Assembly (NCBI GenBank): GCA_905209725.1 | Contig: CAJLTZ010000119.1 | Coordinates: 1-5,434 of the forward strand | Origin: an uncultured Muribaculaceae bacterium | GTDB lineage: Bacteria; Bacteroidota; Bacteroidia; Bacteroidales; Muribaculaceae | Length of the DNA: 5,434 nt | Direction of reading: 5' to 3' | Part shown: one piece after another, positions 5,366 through 5,434 of the stretch | Layout of the letters: the number at the start of each line of letters is the position of its first letter | Numbering within the stretch: position 1 is the stretch's first letter | The notes under the pieces: generated by a model | What the model was told of the DNA's origin: nothing | Databases searched by the model: none | The model's input: only the letters and a program-made list of their open reading frames with translations | Position numbers and translations under genes: made by a program

Positions 5366-5368
5366 TTA

Positions 5369-5401
5369 AATCGGCAACTTGAAAAAGTTGCCGATTCTTT
5401 T
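5369..5401 (+). terminator. Intrinsic terminator, perfect 12-bp stem with GAAA loop
   Basis: AATCGGCAACTT (5369-5380) pairs perfectly with AAGTTGCCGATT (5385-5396) around a GAAA tetraloop, and CTTTT (5397-5401) follows, so it reads as a plus-strand rho-independent terminator. On the minus strand the stem is followed by TAACTTTC, a poorer tail, but some bidirectional action is possible. It may end transcripts from the acetyltransferase/yjbR operon 300 bases upstream or shield against a gene beyond the right edge. Confidence 0.8.
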
Positions 5402-5434
5402 GGTAATATCACTGATATGTAGTAATTTAGAGGT

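Larger units (their letters stand above)
5066..5368. other. Spacer without a confident gene
   Basis: About 300 bases between the yjbR-like gene and the terminator at 5369. On the plus strand the only notable frame (5170-5382) encodes a hydrophobic then basic 70-residue product with no family resemblance, and it runs into the terminator stem. A 24-codon plus frame starts at 5062 by overlapping the yjbR stop but resembles nothing. On the minus strand two short frames lie end to end (5365-5240 and 5234-5133) and are listed separately. No repeat, tRNA or other RNA gene is recognised. Confidence 0.5.

Noticed and set aside
5170..5382. Plus-strand 70-codon frame with a hydrophobic N-terminal half
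   Set aside because: It runs into the first arm of the terminator stem, has a basic low-complexity tail, no promoter or family resemblance, and overlaps minus-strand frames; it looks like a chance frame.

Overview
The window looks like an ordinary chromosomal segment from a member of the Bacteroidota, most likely order Bacteroidales and possibly Muribaculaceae-like; the family is inference. The main evidence is the promoter style. Copies of the Bacteroidetes sigma factor -7 element TAnnTTTG sit in front of each transcription unit (minus strand 1159-1166, plus 1638-1645, minus 4103-4110, plus 4133-4140). Start codons generally lack a well-spaced Shine-Dalgarno sequence, which is also typical of the phylum.

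Layout from left to right. (1) A minus-strand lrgA-lrgB pair (1136 to 64) joined by an ATGA overlap encodes a CidA/LrgA-like and a CidB/LrgB-like membrane protein. (2) A gap of about 600 bases (1137-1732) holds the lrgA promoter and a GC-richer block. It also holds a second copy of a short repeat that is present left of lrgB, a decayed fragment of a RibD-C/dihydrofolate reductase-like gene, and the promoter plus structured leader of the next gene. (3) A plus-strand gene for a cation diffusion facilitator metal exporter (1733-2641). (4) A convergent spacer with weak stem-loops. (5) A minus-strand nicotinate phosphoribosyltransferase gene, pncB (start best placed at 3999). (6) A divergent promoter region (4000-4187). 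(7) A plus-strand pair, a RimJ/RimL-type GNAT acetyltransferase and a MmcQ/YjbR-family protein, again joined by an ATGA overlap. (8) A 3' tail without a confident gene, containing two doubtful short minus-strand frames and ending in a perfect 12-bp stem with a GAAA loop and a T-run, a convincing intrinsic terminator.

The genes do not form one pathway: the neighbours are separate small units for membrane/cell-death physiology, metal efflux, NAD salvage, and an acetyltransferase with a small companion. I found no CRISPR array, RNA gene, complete mobile element or clear novel multi-gene system. The points most worth a second look are the perfect TTAAC-TG-GTTAA palindrome just after the predicted start site of the metal exporter gene, the short repeat shared by the two spacers flanking lrgAB, and the RibD-like gene remnant.
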